Shown here: positions 1-7,606 of the stretch, one piece after another
How the letters are laid out: every line of letters starts with the position of its first letter
Position numbering within the stretch: position 1 is the stretch's first letter
Source of the DNA: an uncultured Alphaproteobacteria bacterium
Lineage (GTDB): Bacteria; Pseudomonadota; Alphaproteobacteria; UBA7887
DNA length: 25,993 bases
Direction: 5' to 3'
Assembly (NCBI GenBank): GCA_913044255.1
Contig: CAJWOI010000004.1
Coordinates: 1-25,993 of the forward strand
Notes under the pieces: model-generated
Databases searched by the model: none
What the model saw: only the letters and a program-made list of their open reading frames with translations
Told to the model about the DNA's origin: nothing
Program-made: the position numbers and the translations under genes

Positions 1-1
1 C

Positions 2-232
2 GACGGGGGTGTCTTAGAAATGCCGATACTATTTTTGGCGGCTTCCTACGATTATACATGTGAATGTCTAGAATCAGATTTAGCAAAACCAATGTCGGAT
101 TTTTGCAAAAATTTAACAACGATAACGGTTGATTCCGGACATTGGATGGCTCAGGAGAAGCCAGTGGAGGTAAATGCTGCTTTGATTCGGTGGTTGACCA
201 GACATGTTACTCAATATTGGCCATTTAAGTAG
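2..232 (+). CDS. alpha/beta hydrolase, C-terminal fragment (5' end outside window)
   Basis: The frame is open to the left edge, so only the last 76 or so residues are present; the ATG at 20 is internal. The visible part has the usual end of an alpha/beta-hydrolase fold enzyme. A hydrophobic strand (PILFLAASYDYTC) precedes the loop that normally carries the acid residue, and a GHWMAQEKP motif supplies the catalytic His (residue 41 counted from the ATG at 20). This His motif followed by a helix (VNAALIRWL) is typical of epoxide hydrolase and haloalkane dehalogenase relatives. The nucleophile elbow lies outside the window, so the substrate cannot be assigned. The dioxygenase gene starts 93 bp downstream on the same strand. 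Confidence 0.75.
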   Translation, partial: DGGVLEMPILFLAASYDYTCECLESDLAKPMSDFCKNLTTITVDSGHWMAQEKPVEVNAALIRWLTRHVTQYWPFK

Positions 233-325
233 TTTGTTCATAAATCTAGAGAGGCATAATTTTGCGATAAGATTTTTAGAAATAGACATTTCCCAGAATA
301 CAAGGTGAAGTGAGGAACCGGCTAT

Positions 326-1105
326 ATGCTTACTGTGAGTCAAATCGATCAATACCGCAGAGACGGATATATTGTTCCCGATTACCGGTTACCGGATGCT
401 TTACTTCAGTTGCTTGACGATAAAATTTCCCATTTTCTTAACGAACACCCTCAATATCGCGACAATTGCCCCGCGCTTCTTCGGGAGGATCTTACCTTCT
501 CTAAATATTGTCACGCCCCTGGGATCTTAGATATGGTTTCCCAGCTTATCGGGCCAGACATTGCGCTATGGAACATGAGTTTGTTTGGGAAGCCGGCATG
601 CAATGGAAAAGCCACTCCGTGGCATCAGGATGGCCAATATTGGGCGATCCGCCCCTTGGCGACCTGTTCGGTGTGGATCGCAATCGATGCGTCTACGATT
701 GAAAATGGCTGCTTGCAGGTGATACCCGGTTCCCATCGTAGCCGGACGCTAGCACGTCACCAATATAACCCAAGCGAAAATCTTACTTTGCACGAGGAGC
801 TCGTAGAAACCGAGTTTGATTCGACGGTTGCTAAAAACATCGTTCTGGAACGCGGGCAAATTTCCTTGCACGATGTTTATCTTATGCACGGATCTCAGCC
901 CAATTTAACTGATAAGAATCGGTGCGGTATGACAATGCGAATGATGCCGACAACGTCACATTATGACCGCACTGTTGCAGCGGAACAGGATAAAGTGCGC
1001 AGTAGAAGATACGGGACTAAAATTAAATTTTCAGAAAATCCGGTGCTACTTATGCGCGGCATTGATCGCTGTGGAAAAAACGAGTTTCATGATCCTGTTA
1101 CATAG
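326..1105 (+). CDS. phytanoyl-CoA dioxygenase (PhyH) family protein
   Basis: A 259-residue protein with the Fe(II)/2-oxoglutarate dioxygenase signature of the PhyH family. The facial triad can be read as H100 and D102 (WHQDGQYW) plus H188 (LHDVYLMHGS). R199, eleven residues after the distal His, is placed to hold 2-oxoglutarate, and PGSH near residue 134 is also typical. Length fits the family (about 250-300). A purine-rich AGTGAGGA lies 8-15 bp before the ATG. Family members hydroxylate diverse small molecules (branched acyl-CoAs, amino acids, ectoine, phosphonates), so the substrate is open. It is followed on the same strand by a cupin and a dehydratase, consistent with a degradative cluster. 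Confidence 0.85.
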   Translation: MLTVSQIDQYRRDGYIVPDYRLPDALLQLLDDKISHFLNEHPQYRDNCPALLREDLTFSKYCHAPGILDMVSQLIGPDIALWNMSLFGKPACNGKATPWHQDGQYWAIRPLATCSVWIAIDASTIENGCLQVIPGSHRSRTLARHQYNPSENLTLHEELVETEFDSTVAKNIVLERGQISLHDVYLMHGSQPNLTDKNRCGMTMRMMPTTSHYDRTVAAEQDKVRSRRYGTKIKFSENPVLLMRGIDRCGKNEFHDPVT

Positions 1106-1234
1106 CGTTTTGGCTGGTGCGATCTGACGTCATCTAGACGCACTAAAGTTTGGGGTTATTATGGGTATCTGAACTAGGAAAAATTAAGTTTTCCCGATAG
1201 TGAGTTAACATTCTGCTTCCGGGAGAGTTACTAG

Positions 1235-1245
1235 GTCACTGTGAC
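1235..1245. promoter_or_regulatory. short perfect palindrome upstream of the cupin gene (possible operator)
   Basis: GTCAC-T-GTGAC is an 11-bp perfect inverted repeat ending 38 bp before the cupin ATG at 1284, in the 178-bp gap after the dioxygenase gene. Position and symmetry fit a binding site for a dimeric repressor. It is short enough to occur by chance, no regulator gene is visible nearby, and a second copy elsewhere in the window was not noticed. Confidence 0.25.
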
Positions 1246-1283
1246 TTTCTGACAGTCTTTGGACTAGGTAAGGAGGAATTTAA

Positions 1284-1817
1284 ATGGACGATACTTCGTT
1301 TCCTCAACCGTCGATTACGGCAAAAGCCATCACGGAAGATCAGATCGCCGCAACAAATACTAAAGATCCGACGATTTTTAGCCTGAAAGCGCAGTTACTC
1401 GATCAGGGTCGGACGGATACCGTTCTTGCGGCGACCGAGGACCTATCGGTTAGGCTTAAAATATATGCCTCCGGAGGCGAAAACGAGCTACATGCGCATG
1501 TTGACGAGGATCATGTGTTCGTGCTTTTGCAGGGGAGTGCGCGTTTCTACGGACCAGATAGTGAAACCGTTGACCTCAATGCATGTCAGGGCATTTTGAT
1601 GCCGAAAGGGATGTTTTATCGTTTCCACGCAACGAGCGAGAACGAGTGTCTTGTATTATTGCGGATCGGTACTCCGAACTTTCAGAAACAAGCAAAAGAC
1701 GACCGACTTGGCATGAATGGTGAGCCCCTTATCAGTGACTCAAAGGAAAATCGGACTCAGTCGGTAATTTTTAAAGATGGCGTTTTCTTTGGTGATAGTG
1801 CTGAAGTGGGAACGTAG
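1284..1817 (+). CDS. cupin-domain protein
   Basis: A 177-residue single-domain cupin. Motif 1 reads ELHAHVDEDHVFVLLQG, with H70 and H72 plus E75 or H77 as probable metal ligands. Motif 2 reads GILMPKGMFYRFHA with H115. The N-terminal 55 residues and the C-terminal 45 show no recognised motif. A strong Shine-Dalgarno sequence (AAGGAGG, 1270-1276) sits 7 bp before the ATG. Cupins of this size include isomerases, dioxygenases and lyases as well as non-catalytic sensors, so no reaction is assigned. The dehydratase gene starts 70 bp downstream on the same strand, which suggests a shared catabolic role. Confidence 0.8.
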   Translation: MDDTSFPQPSITAKAITEDQIAATNTKDPTIFSLKAQLLDQGRTDTVLAATEDLSVRLKIYASGGENELHAHVDEDHVFVLLQGSARFYGPDSETVDLNACQGILMPKGMFYRFHATSENECLVLLRIGTPNFQKQAKDDRLGMNGEPLISDSKENRTQSVIFKDGVFFGDSAEVGT

Positions 1818-1887
1818 TATGATTTAAGCCCGGTCTTGAAGTCGGCAAATATTTTGCAGACTATTTGACCCCCTTTCTGGAGACGTC

Positions 1888-3669
1888 ATGTCAAAAACTC
1901 GCTCCAAACTCACATATCGATCACAAGAGTGGTTCGACAACCCAAACAATCCCAGCATGACTGCGCTCTATATTGAGCGTTATCTTAATCAAGAATACAC
2001 ACGAGATGAGTTACAGGGTGGTCGTCCAGTCATTGGTATTGCCCAAACTGGATCAGATTTGGCGCCGTGCAACAAAATACATGTCTTCCTAATGGATCGG
2101 ATCAAGGCTGGGATTCGCGATGGCGGTGGAATTCCCATGGAATTTCCCGTCCATCCAATTCAGGAAACTGGTAAACGCCCTACTGCAGCTTTAGACAGAA
2201 ATCTGGCCTATCTTTCTCTGGTTGAAGTGCTTCATGGTTATCCAATTGATGGGGTGGTCCTCACAACTGGGTGCGATAAAACAACTCCGGCCATGCTGAT
2301 GGGTGCTGCGACGGTGGATATTCCGGCGATTGTGCTCTCCGGTGGTCCGATGCTGGATGGTTGGTGGAACGGGCAATTGGCAGGTTCGGGGACGATTATA
2401 TGGGAAAGTCGTAGGCTCTTAGCTGACGGTAAAATCGAATACGAGGAATTTATGTCTCGTGTTTGCGCGGCAGCCCCGTCACTGGGTCACTGCAATACCA
2501 TGGGCACCGCATCTACCATGAACGCCATGGCCGAAGCGCTTGGTATGAGTCTGCCGGGTTGCGCAGCGATTCCGGCTCCCTTTCGTGAGAGGATGGCTAT
2601 GGCTTATGCGACTGGCAAGCGAATTGTCGGGATGGTGGAAACTGATTTGAAGCCATCCGATATTTTGACCCGTGCCGCTTTTGAGAATGCAATCGTAGTC
2701 AATTCTGCCATCGGTGGTTCGACAAATGCGCCACCACATTTGCAAGCGGTAGCTCGGCATGCTGGTATTTCTCTCAATGTGACGGACTGGCAGACCCACG
2801 GATTTGAGGTACCACTGCTAGTCAACATGCAGCCTGCTGGGAAACATTTGGGTGAGTCTTTTTTCCGCGCCGGTGGTGTGCCGGCAGTAATGGGGGAACT
2901 TGCCGCGGCAGGACGACTGAAACTGGATGTGCAGACGGTATCTGGTGCCCCTATCGGGCAGCAGTTGGAAGGCATGAGGACGGCAGATCCCGACGTTATT
3001 AGTACTTACGACGCCCCCTTGAGGACAAACGCTGGTTTCTTGGTGCTTTCCGGAAATCTCTTCGATAGTGCACTCATGAAGGTCTCGGTTATTTCGGAGG
3101 ACTTTCGTGCGCGTTTCCTGTCGACACCTGGTGCAGAAGGTATATTTGAGGCAACGGCTGTCGTTTTTGAGGGGCCTGAGGACTATCATGAACGAATTAA
3201 TGCGCCTGAGTTAATGATCGATGACCAAACTATGTTATTTATTCGGGGTGTTGGTTGCGTGGGTTACCCTGGTTCGGCCGAAGTGGTCAACATGCAACCA
3301 CCAGACGCATTAATTCAGGCGGGGGTTGATCACCTCCCGACTGTTGGCGACGGCAGACAATCTGGTACTTCGGAAAGCCCTTCAATTCTCAATGCCTCCC
3401 CGGAATCGGTGGTAGGCGGCGGTCTCGCTTTCCTGCGGACTGGTGACAAGGTTCGCTTGGACTTGAACGCTCGCACCTTAAATGTCGAGATTGATTCTGC
3501 TGAGTGGGAGGGACGACGTAGTGGCTGGAAACCTCCTGAGATTCGGAACCAAACGCCTTGGCAGGAAATATATCGAGATAATGTGGGCCAGTTGGCTGAG
3601 GGTGGCTGCCTTGAATTGGCGACTTCCTACCATCGGATCAGACAGGATTTGCCCCGCGACAATCATTAG
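1888..3669 (+). CDS. IlvD/Edd family dehydratase, sugar-acid type
   Basis: A 593-residue member of the dihydroxy-acid/sugar-acid dehydratase family, which removes water from 2,3-dihydroxy acids to give 2-keto-3-deoxy acids using an Fe-S cluster and Mg2+. Three cluster cysteines can be read: C61 (LAPCNK), C129 (TTGCDKTTPA) and C202 (LGHCNTMGTAST). K131 is the residue that is carbamylated in this family. The insertion pattern (YRSQEWFDNP at the start, GGSTNAPPHLQA, SGTSESPSILNASPE near the end) resembles pentonate/hexonate dehydratases such as L-arabinonate dehydratase more than biosynthetic IlvD. No branched-chain amino-acid gene is nearby. CTGGAG precedes the ATG. The exact sugar acid is not determinable here. 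Confidence 0.9.
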   Translation: MSKTRSKLTYRSQEWFDNPNNPSMTALYIERYLNQEYTRDELQGGRPVIGIAQTGSDLAPCNKIHVFLMDRIKAGIRDGGGIPMEFPVHPIQETGKRPTAALDRNLAYLSLVEVLHGYPIDGVVLTTGCDKTTPAMLMGAATVDIPAIVLSGGPMLDGWWNGQLAGSGTIIWESRRLLADGKIEYEEFMSRVCAAAPSLGHCNTMGTASTMNAMAEALGMSLPGCAAIPAPFRERMAMAYATGKRIVGMVETDLKPSDILTRAAFENAIVVNSAIGGSTNAPPHLQAVARHAGISLNVTDWQTHGFEVPLLVNMQPAGKHLGESFFRAGGVPAVMGELAAAGRLKLDVQTVSGAPIGQQLEGMRTADPDVISTYDAPLRTNAGFLVLSGNLFDSALMKVSVISEDFRARFLSTPGAEGIFEATAVVFEGPEDYHERINAPELMIDDQTMLFIRGVGCVGYPGSAEVVNMQPPDALIQAGVDHLPTVGDGRQSGTSESPSILNASPESVVGGGLAFLRTGDKVRLDLNARTLNVEIDSAEWEGRRSGWKPPEIRNQTPWQEIYRDNVGQLAEGGCLELATSYHRIRQDLPRDNH

Positions 3670-3849
3670 TGCGCTTTTGGCTGGAAGGGTAGTGGGTTGG
3701 GCGCATTCGAGTCGTTTTCATCGCGAATTATAGTGTCTCATCATGTTAACCAAGGAATTGTATTTTGTGGTGTAGACGCCCACAATCCTGTAGCGTCGAC
3801 GGACAATTTTCGTTGACTGATAAAGATGACTAAACGCGGGGAGGACTAC

Positions 3850-4509
3850 ATGAAACTTCACTACGATCCATGTACCGTCAATTGCCGAAAGGTACTTGCT
3901 GGATTAAAGCTCATGGAAATCGACTTCGAATCAGAGAAATATGATTATTTTGATGGTTTGACCGGACCAAGTGAAACAGGTTTCCGTACGCTGCCGGCGT
4001 ACTTGGCGATAAATCCGATGGCAGAGTTACCGACACTGGTAGATGGGGATCTCAAACTTTGGGAGTCTAACGCCATCTTGCAATACGCTGCTGATGCGCG
4101 CGGAGCCTCTTCCGCGTATCCAACGGATTTGAAAGTGCGCGCTGACATCAACCGTTGGCTTTTGTGGGAGTCAAATAAGTGGTTCGCGAGTTGCTATGTA
4201 TACTTGGTTGAAAACGTTGTTAAACCGTTTGTACTGGAAGTTGACCCGGATGCGGCAGGCCTAGAAGCAGAAGATGGAAATTTCCATAAGCTGGCAGGAA
4301 TTTTGGACGCACGGTTGTCCGGGCAATCTTGGATCTGCGGGGACCAACCAACTATCGCTGATGTCGCGGTTGGATCTCCTATGCATCTTCATAGTTTTCA
4401 GAAATTGCCGCTTTCTCAGCATGGTAACGTTGTGGCTTGGTATGAACGGCTTGAGGGATTACCTTGCTGGAGCAGTACTGATGTAGCTCCTTTGCTTGGG
4501 CTCAGTTAG
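3850..4509 (+). CDS. glutathione S-transferase family protein
   Basis: I chose the ATG at 3850 over the in-frame ATG at 3826. GGGGAGG (3838-3844) lies 5 bp before it, and the protein then begins MKLHYDP, the normal first beta strand of a GST; this gives 219 residues. The N-terminal thioredoxin-like domain carries the glutathione-binding NPMAELPTLVDG and ESNAI motifs (residues 55-76). The C-terminal all-helical domain follows, with the usual TIADVAVGSPMH N-capping region near residue 170. Catalytic Ser/Cys candidates lie around CTVNCRK (8-14). GSTs in catabolic clusters often perform dehalogenation, isomerisation or ring opening, but nothing here fixes the substrate. Confidence 0.87.
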   Translation: MKLHYDPCTVNCRKVLAGLKLMEIDFESEKYDYFDGLTGPSETGFRTLPAYLAINPMAELPTLVDGDLKLWESNAILQYAADARGASSAYPTDLKVRADINRWLLWESNKWFASCYVYLVENVVKPFVLEVDPDAAGLEAEDGNFHKLAGILDARLSGQSWICGDQPTIADVAVGSPMHLHSFQKLPLSQHGNVVAWYERLEGLPCWSSTDVAPLLGLS

Positions 4510-4525
4510 TAAAGGACTCTTATTT

Positions 4526-4539
4526 GCGGCAAATGCCGC
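4526..4539 (+). terminator. small GC hairpin after the GST gene
   Basis: GCGGC-AAAT-GCCGC forms a perfect 5-bp stem with a 4-base loop, 16 bp past the GST stop codon. There is no T run directly after it, so it may stabilise the 3' end of the transcript or pause polymerase rather than terminate by itself. Confidence 0.3.
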
Positions 4540-4572
4540 CGATGGTCATAGGTGTTGAGGGCGTTTTTACTC

Positions 4573-4592
4573 AGCCGCCTGGGCCGGCGGCT
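4573..4592 (+). terminator. GC-rich hairpin between GST and SDR genes, candidate terminator
   Basis: AGCCGCC and GGCGGCT pair perfectly over 7 bp around a 6-base loop (TGGGCC) and are followed only by TT and then a GC-mixed stretch. It is the strongest hairpin I see in the left gene cluster. It suggests that transcription of the first part of the cluster is attenuated before the SDR gene. The short T tract makes efficient intrinsic termination uncertain. Confidence 0.45.
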
Positions 4593-4678
4593 TTGCACAA
4601 TCTATTGCGGATAATCTCAAGCCACGCATTGGTATAGAGATTTCTGCTGTGGCCTTTGTTGATTGAAATGGAACAACC

Positions 4679-5446
4679 GTGGACGATAAAGAATTCATTG
4701 GTCGCACAGCACTTGTGACAGGTGGATCGCGAGGAATCGGTCGCGCGATCTGCCAGCGCTTGGCGCGAAGCGGTGCCCGAGTGGCAATTAATTATGTGAC
4801 CAACAAGTCCGCTGCTGAGGAAACCCAGAGGCTGGTTGCCGGAGAAAATGGCGTCAGCGAGATTTATTGTGCGGATGTGGGTGACCCCAAGCAAACATCA
4901 GACATGTTTGACTCTATTGAGACGGATCTGGGGACAGTTGATTTGTTGGTAACTAATGCAGGGATTGCGAGGTCCGCTGACAGTGTGTCAATGAGCTTTG
5001 AAATTTGGCGCGAAATAATGCGCACTAATTTGGACGGCACCTTTCATCAAGTTTGGCGCGCTAAGGATGGAATGATAGAGCATGGTTATGGACGAATCGT
5101 TTGTATTTCCTCGGTTCTTGGACTAGTACCGAACCAAATTTCGCCAGAGCGGTTGATTGCTTATGGCACATCCAAATCTGCCGTCATTGGCTTTGTTCGA
5201 AATTGTGCGGTGGCGTTTGGCCCTCGCGTGCGCGTTAATGGCGTGGCGCCTGGTTGGATCGATACGGAAATGACGGAGGATGTAAGCGAGGATGCCCGTC
5301 GTCGTCTGATTGACGCTACACCTCTCAAGCGGGTAGGGAAAACAGCTGAAATTGCTGAACTGGTGCATTTTCTGTTGAGCGACAAATCAAGTTTTACTAC
5401 TGGGCAGACACATGTTTCCTCTGGAGGTTTGGGCACTCTGCCTTAG
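4679..5446 (+). CDS. SDR family NAD(P)-dependent oxidoreductase (FabG-like)
   Basis: A 255-residue classical short-chain dehydrogenase. The Rossmann motif TGGSRGIG is at 14-21, NAG at 93-95, the active-site Asn region TNLDG near 117, catalytic Ser in CISSVLG (144-145), and YGTSK (Y162, K166). The PGWIDTEM loop and a C-terminal SSGG complete the fold. The start must be GTG at 4679: an in-frame TGA lies at 4664-4666, no ATG occurs between, and residue 9 already begins the first strand. The nearby ATG at 4668 is in another frame. It probably oxidises or reduces a hydroxy/keto intermediate of the cluster. FabG-like sequences are too similar to one another to name the substrate. Confidence 0.88.
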   Translation: MDDKEFIGRTALVTGGSRGIGRAICQRLARSGARVAINYVTNKSAAEETQRLVAGENGVSEIYCADVGDPKQTSDMFDSIETDLGTVDLLVTNAGIARSADSVSMSFEIWREIMRTNLDGTFHQVWRAKDGMIEHGYGRIVCISSVLGLVPNQISPERLIAYGTSKSAVIGFVRNCAVAFGPRVRVNGVAPGWIDTEMTEDVSEDARRRLIDATPLKRVGKTAEIAELVHFLLSDKSSFTTGQTHVSSGGLGTLP

Positions 5447-5519
5447 TACTCCAAAATTTTATTTTTCGTAGGATAAAAAGTTTCATGCAATAAAACTATA
5501 ACGAAAGAGGACAGGATAC

Positions 5520-6422
5520 ATGGCTAGTCATGCGACGGGCGATGGCGCAATTCCACCAAGAGATGCGGGGAAGCGCGGTTTAAAGAGGATTATGACGCTC
5601 GGTGGTGCCTACGGTACCAGAAATTATACGGTCAAGGATCTACGCGACCAAAAGGGTGTGCGTGTGCTCGTTGAGACCGTACCTTTCTCGCCCGAAGAAG
5701 CAGCTGCGGCAGAGGAGGCCGGAGTTGATACGATGAAAGTGCGGTTTGATCCATCAAATCCGGAACCTGCAATTGCAATGCGGCGTGCAGCACCAAACAC
5801 ATTCATGGCGTTCTCCGTGCCCCTTGTTGCTGCCGCAAGCGAAACGGAAGCCGTTCGGCTTGCATATCAAGCGATGGTTGTTGGAGCAGATGCTGTCATG
5901 TGCCAATGGAGTCCAAGGTTTATCAGTGCGGCCGCAGAGGCTGGAGTGCCGGTGCAGGGACACGCTGGGCTAGTCCCCAGAAGAAGCACTTGGACAGGAG
6001 GCTTGCGTGCCGTCGGAAAGACTGTTGAGGAGGCAATATGGATTTACCAAAAAATCAAGGAATTTGAGAGTGCGGGTGCCTACGCTGTTGAGGTAGAGGT
6101 GATACCTGAAGAATTGCTTGCTGCGATTAGCAAGCGCACAACATTGCTTACTTCTTCTATCGGCGCAGGAAGTGGCGGAGACATGCAGTTTCTATTTGCT
6201 GAGGATATTCTGGGGAATAACCCGCCACCCTATCCCCGCCACTCAAAGCAGTATCGACAACTATATAAATTAAGACAGGAGATGCAGGCCCAACGTGTTG
6301 GCGGGTTCAAAGAATTCATTGATGATGTCAAAACAGGAAAATTTCCTGCTACCGAACATGTCATTGCAGCGCCTGATGGCTTAATCGGAGAGTTTATGAA
6401 AGCTGTTGATGCCGGAGAATGA
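5520..6422 (+). CDS. divergent PanB-like (ketopantoate hydroxymethyltransferase superfamily) protein
   Basis: A 300-residue TIM-barrel protein recognisable as a PanB relative. TVKDLRDQKG near residue 37, PVQGHAGLVPRRS (H148), the GGLRAVGKTVEEA stretch, EVEVIPEEL (E183, the position of the catalytic Glu) and SSIGAGSGGDMQ all match the PanB pattern. Other PanB positions differ. The second metal-binding Asp (ADLPF in E. coli PanB) reads AFSVP, the substrate Lys (VKIEG) reads MCQWS, and the TAYDY strand reads ETVPF. It is therefore probably not a pantothenate enzyme; a different aldol, lyase or transferase reaction is likely. AGAGGACAGG precedes the ATG. It ends the left + strand cluster. Confidence 0.75.
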   Translation: MASHATGDGAIPPRDAGKRGLKRIMTLGGAYGTRNYTVKDLRDQKGVRVLVETVPFSPEEAAAAEEAGVDTMKVRFDPSNPEPAIAMRRAAPNTFMAFSVPLVAAASETEAVRLAYQAMVVGADAVMCQWSPRFISAAAEAGVPVQGHAGLVPRRSTWTGGLRAVGKTVEEAIWIYQKIKEFESAGAYAVEVEVIPEELLAAISKRTTLLTSSIGAGSGGDMQFLFAEDILGNNPPPYPRHSKQYRQLYKLRQEMQAQRVGGFKEFIDDVKTGKFPATEHVIAAPDGLIGEFMKAVDAGE

Positions 6423-6631
6423 ATGAGGTACCAGACTGGTTGTTTGGCTCCGTGTAATGGAGAAAGAATAAATGCACGTATTTTTCATGCGTTGTTAATC
6501 GGGAGTTGGATGTGTTGAATGGTTGGTGTTTCTACTCTGTTTTACGGCTGGGGGAATGTGACTGTATTTTTATTTATCCCCGCAATTACGTGTCTGGAGA
6601 CCCGGTGTTTGGAAAAGAGAATCCACAAACA

Positions 6632-6647
6632 AATACGGACACGTATT
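6632..6647. other. small inverted repeat in the convergent gap
   Basis: AATACG-GACA-CGTATT is a perfect 6-bp stem with a 4-base loop, lying in the 276-bp gap between the convergent PanB-like and DUF599 genes. No T run follows on either strand, so a bidirectional terminator role is possible but weak. The rest of the gap (6423-6698) shows no gene-like ORF. Confidence 0.25.
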
Positions 6648-6698
6648 CCCGAATACTAAGTTAACCGGGCGCTATACAAAAATTGCACCAGAGATTCC

Positions 6699-7385
6699 TC
6701 ACGAAATTCCACGAATGATTTGTTGTGACCGCGACCGGAAATCTCGTCGATAGAGCACAATTACCACCCATGTTGTCGCAATTACAAAGGCGATAGGATG
6801 AATTACCCAAGAGAGTGCTGCCAGCGCAAAGTAAAATGCACGTAAGCCACGATTGAAATGTCGTGCAGCAAGATTCGCGAGTTTTGCAGCACGTTGTGCT
6901 TGGTCTTTAGCGGCTACATCTATCTCGGTGCTGCCGGGAACGGCGCCTATAAGGACTGCACAATATGTGTTCAAGCGATAAGCCCAGACAAACTTAAAGA
7001 ACGCGAAGACAAAAATTAAAAGAAGAAGCAATATTTTTGTCTCCCATTCCAGCCTGGATGTTTCTCCAACGAACGGAAGTGCAGAGAGAACGGCGATAGC
7101 TTTCTCAGTTGCTCCGAGAGATGCAACAAGACCACCAACCACCAGGATACTTGTTGAAGCAAACATGGCGATACCGCTCTGTAGATGGTTGATAAGAAGT
7201 GCATCCAGCATACGCATATCGCGACGCAACATTTCCTGCATCCAGCGTTGGCGATGCTCGTTCATTATTCCCAACACTGACCTGTGTTGAAGGCGATTGC
7301 TATCTGCTATTAGGGTGTAACCGCTCCATACACCAAAAAACCAAAGCACGGCAACTATGTCGAGTGAGGTAACCAGTGAAGGCAT
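6699..7385 (-). CDS. DUF599 family membrane protein
   Basis: A 228-residue integral membrane protein. Hydrophobic segments lie near residues 6-24, 70-90, 118-138 and 185-212. The signature of the family is visible in the N-terminal region (VWSGYTLIAD followed by MNEHRQRWMQEMLRRDMRMLDALL) and in the motif RAAKLANLAARHFNRGLRAFYFALA near residues 164-188. Length matches DUF599 members of Pseudomonadota (about 220-240). The function of the family is unknown. AAGGAT lies 8 bp before the ATG. It is downstream of cinA on the same strand with a 221-bp gap, so co-transcription is possible but not evident. Confidence 0.85.
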   Translation of the reverse strand: MPSLVTSLDIVAVLWFFGVWSGYTLIADSNRLQHRSVLGIMNEHRQRWMQEMLRRDMRMLDALLINHLQSGIAMFASTSILVVGGLVASLGATEKAIAVLSALPFVGETSRLEWETKILLLLLIFVFAFFKFVWAYRLNTYCAVLIGAVPGSTEIDVAAKDQAQRAAKLANLAARHFNRGLRAFYFALAALSWVIHPIAFVIATTWVVIVLYRRDFRSRSQQIIRGIS

Positions 7386-7606
7386 CTAACAAAATCCTTG
7401 GCCGCGCAGTACTTGGGTTAAAGGTATATAGTAACGTGTTTCTAAACTAAACCTAACGGGCTTGGGAAATTTAGTAAATTTATGCGAGGGGACCCTAATC
7501 AAATAAGTTCTATTATACTCTGCTCAGAGATATAGCGATCATACTGGTGTTCGGTCTGGGCGTGTATTACGTCACGGAGTCTATAAACGATGTCTGCCCT
7601 GTGGTC

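Noticed and set aside
2604..3189. Long antisense ORFs inside the dehydratase gene
   Set aside because: They lie opposite a full-length, motif-supported IlvD/Edd gene; their composition looks like shadow translation.
1888..3669. Assignment of the dehydratase as biosynthetic IlvD
   Set aside because: The end motifs and the neighbourhood fit the sugar-acid dehydratase branch, and no branched-chain amino-acid genes are nearby.
3826..3849. Upstream ATG extending the GST by eight residues
   Set aside because: The Shine-Dalgarno sequence lies inside this extension and points to the ATG at 3850, where the family N-terminus begins.
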